A DNA stretch of 33,523 nt, taken from NCBI GenBank assembly GCA_031548515.1, contig JAVBRB010000028.1:1-33523 (forward strand), written 5' to 3'. Under the pieces are notes generated by a model. The model saw only the letters and a list, made by a program, of their open reading frames with translations, was not told the origin of the DNA and searched no databases. This document shows, one piece after another, positions 33,064-33,523 of this stretch; within the stretch, counting starts at the first letter, position 1, and every line of letters starts with the position of its first letter. Position numbers and translations under genes: made by a program. Source of the DNA: UBA940 sp031548515. GTDB lineage: Bacteria > Bacteroidota > Bacteroidia > Bacteroidales > Rikenellaceae.

Positions 33064-33275
33064 AATACAACGACGATATATTCCTTGGAGATACATGCGA
33101 GGTTGTTTATGCCGGTGCCGACCCGAGCATGAATTATTGTCTGAAAGATGGGAACGGGAACATAATACTCCATCATCCCAGATTCGAACGAAGCAGGGAA
33201 CTGGACCGCATGCGTGAAAACAGACGCGCTAATACAGGGATTGCGACAGACAGCGCAACTCATCGGCTTTTCTGA
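33060..33275 (+). CDS. Continuation ORF of the same probable gene (out of frame)
   Basis: An ORF of 71 residues whose ATG overlaps the previous stop (ATGA). It begins KYNDDIFLGDTCEVVYAGADPSMNY, the sort of sequence that completes the domain cut off in the previous ORF, and ends in a charged tail. It has no signal peptide or membrane segment of its own. A one-base insertion in the GGGGG run at 33053-33057 would join the two frames (SGRGDMKYNDD). The alternatives are true translational coupling or a sequencing error. Confidence 0.45.
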   Translation: MKYNDDIFLGDTCEVVYAGADPSMNYCLKDGNGNIILHHPRFERSRELDRMRENRRANTGIATDSATHRLF

Positions 33276-33320
33276 CTGCATGGTCGCGCGAATCTGACTT
33301 TATACTCCAAATTTGTGACA

Positions 33321-33348
33321 AGACGCCCTATACGGGATGTCTTTTTTT
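33321..33348 (+). terminator. Terminator after the rsmA-linked genes
   Basis: AGACGCCC and GGGATGTCT pair (one mismatch, one wobble) around TATAC, followed by seven T. It ends the rsmA transcription unit and separates it from the structure and gene start at the right edge. Confidence 0.8.
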
Positions 33349-33419
33349 ATGATTACTGGAAAATTTTGTAACTTTATAGTCAATGTAACCCGTTGTGCAT
33401 TTAGAATAAAATCATAAAA

Positions 33420-33491
33420 AAAGTTGTTCATGTCGGATAATATCCGTATATTTATTTGACTACCAATCAGATAAATATCATGAACAACTTT
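33420..33491 (+). promoter_or_regulatory. Three-way-junction palindrome over a start codon
   Basis: Outer stem: AAAGTTGTTCATG (33420-33432) with CATGAACAACTTT (33479-33491), a perfect 13 pairs. Inside sit two adjacent hairpins: CGGATA/TATCCG (33434-33446), and a 12-pair stem ATATTTATTTGA with TCAGATAAATAT (33448-33459 with 33467-33478, one wobble). Nearly every base of the 72 is paired. The ATG at 33480 is inside the outer right arm, so the structure would hide it. A weak -7 box (TAACTTTA, 33369-33376) lies upstream and would place all of this in the transcript. Confidence 0.65.
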
Positions 33492-33523
33492 AGCGCAAGT
33501 TACGAAAAGATTTTGGGAACATT
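33480..33523 (+). CDS. Start of an unidentified gene, cut by the window edge
   Basis: ATG followed by MNNFSASYEKILGT, open to the edge (14 full codons). It is too short to identify. The start codon is buried in a symmetric palindrome, which is reminiscent of insertion sequences that block translation from read-through transcripts, so a transposase is one possibility. I have no motif to support it. Confidence 0.4.
   Translation, partial: MNNFSASYEKILGT

Overview
The window comes from a member of the Bacteroidota, most likely an Alistipes-like gut organism. That genus call is an inference from moderate GC, the gene content and the many short lipoprotein leaders. Supporting signs are Mfa/fimbrillin-type and FISUMP surface proteins, BACON and DUF5689 domains, a TonB-dependent receptor next to surface lipoproteins, and several promoters matching the Bacteroidota -7 consensus TAnnTTTG. 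No tRNA, rRNA or CRISPR array was found.

Layout. 1-5393: two adjacent FISUMP-ending surface proteins (the first cut by the window edge), a thioredoxin-fold lipoprotein and an unrecognised lipoprotein. 5415-9252, minus strand: a small HTH regulator translationally coupled to a ComF-type phosphoribosyltransferase, an unusual multi-hairpin intergenic element (6449-6725), then priA and a DUF2007 protein. 9400-13463: dnaE and trxA. 13615-22745: an apparent operon starting with a near-consensus promoter and a long structured leader with a terminator-like hairpin. It encodes a large BACON/DUF5689 lipoprotein, an exported endonuclease/exonuclease/phosphatase, a TonB-dependent receptor and a second DUF5689 lipoprotein. 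22869-25939: acyl-ACP thioesterase behind a hairpin-rich leader, convergent bacterioferritin, and pepD. 25947-29359, minus strand: lptB, aroA, aroC and a YccF membrane protein, with two overlapping start/stop junctions. 29661-33275: recQ, rsmA and two overlapping small ORFs that look like one frameshifted gene. 33420-33523: a three-way-junction palindrome that buries the start codon of a gene running out of the window.

How genes work together. Most of the window is housekeeping: replication and restart (dnaE, priA, recQ), shikimate pathway (aroA, aroC), LPS export ATPase (lptB), rRNA methylation (rsmA), redox (trxA) and iron storage. The accessory content is the FISUMP pair at the left edge and the 13.6-22.7 kb locus. 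The latter combines an exported phosphodiesterase-type hydrolase, an outer-membrane receptor and two surface lipoproteins, without a SusD-like partner. I infer a cell-surface system that breaks down and imports a nucleic-acid-like or other phosphodiester substrate. It is the best candidate here for an undescribed system.
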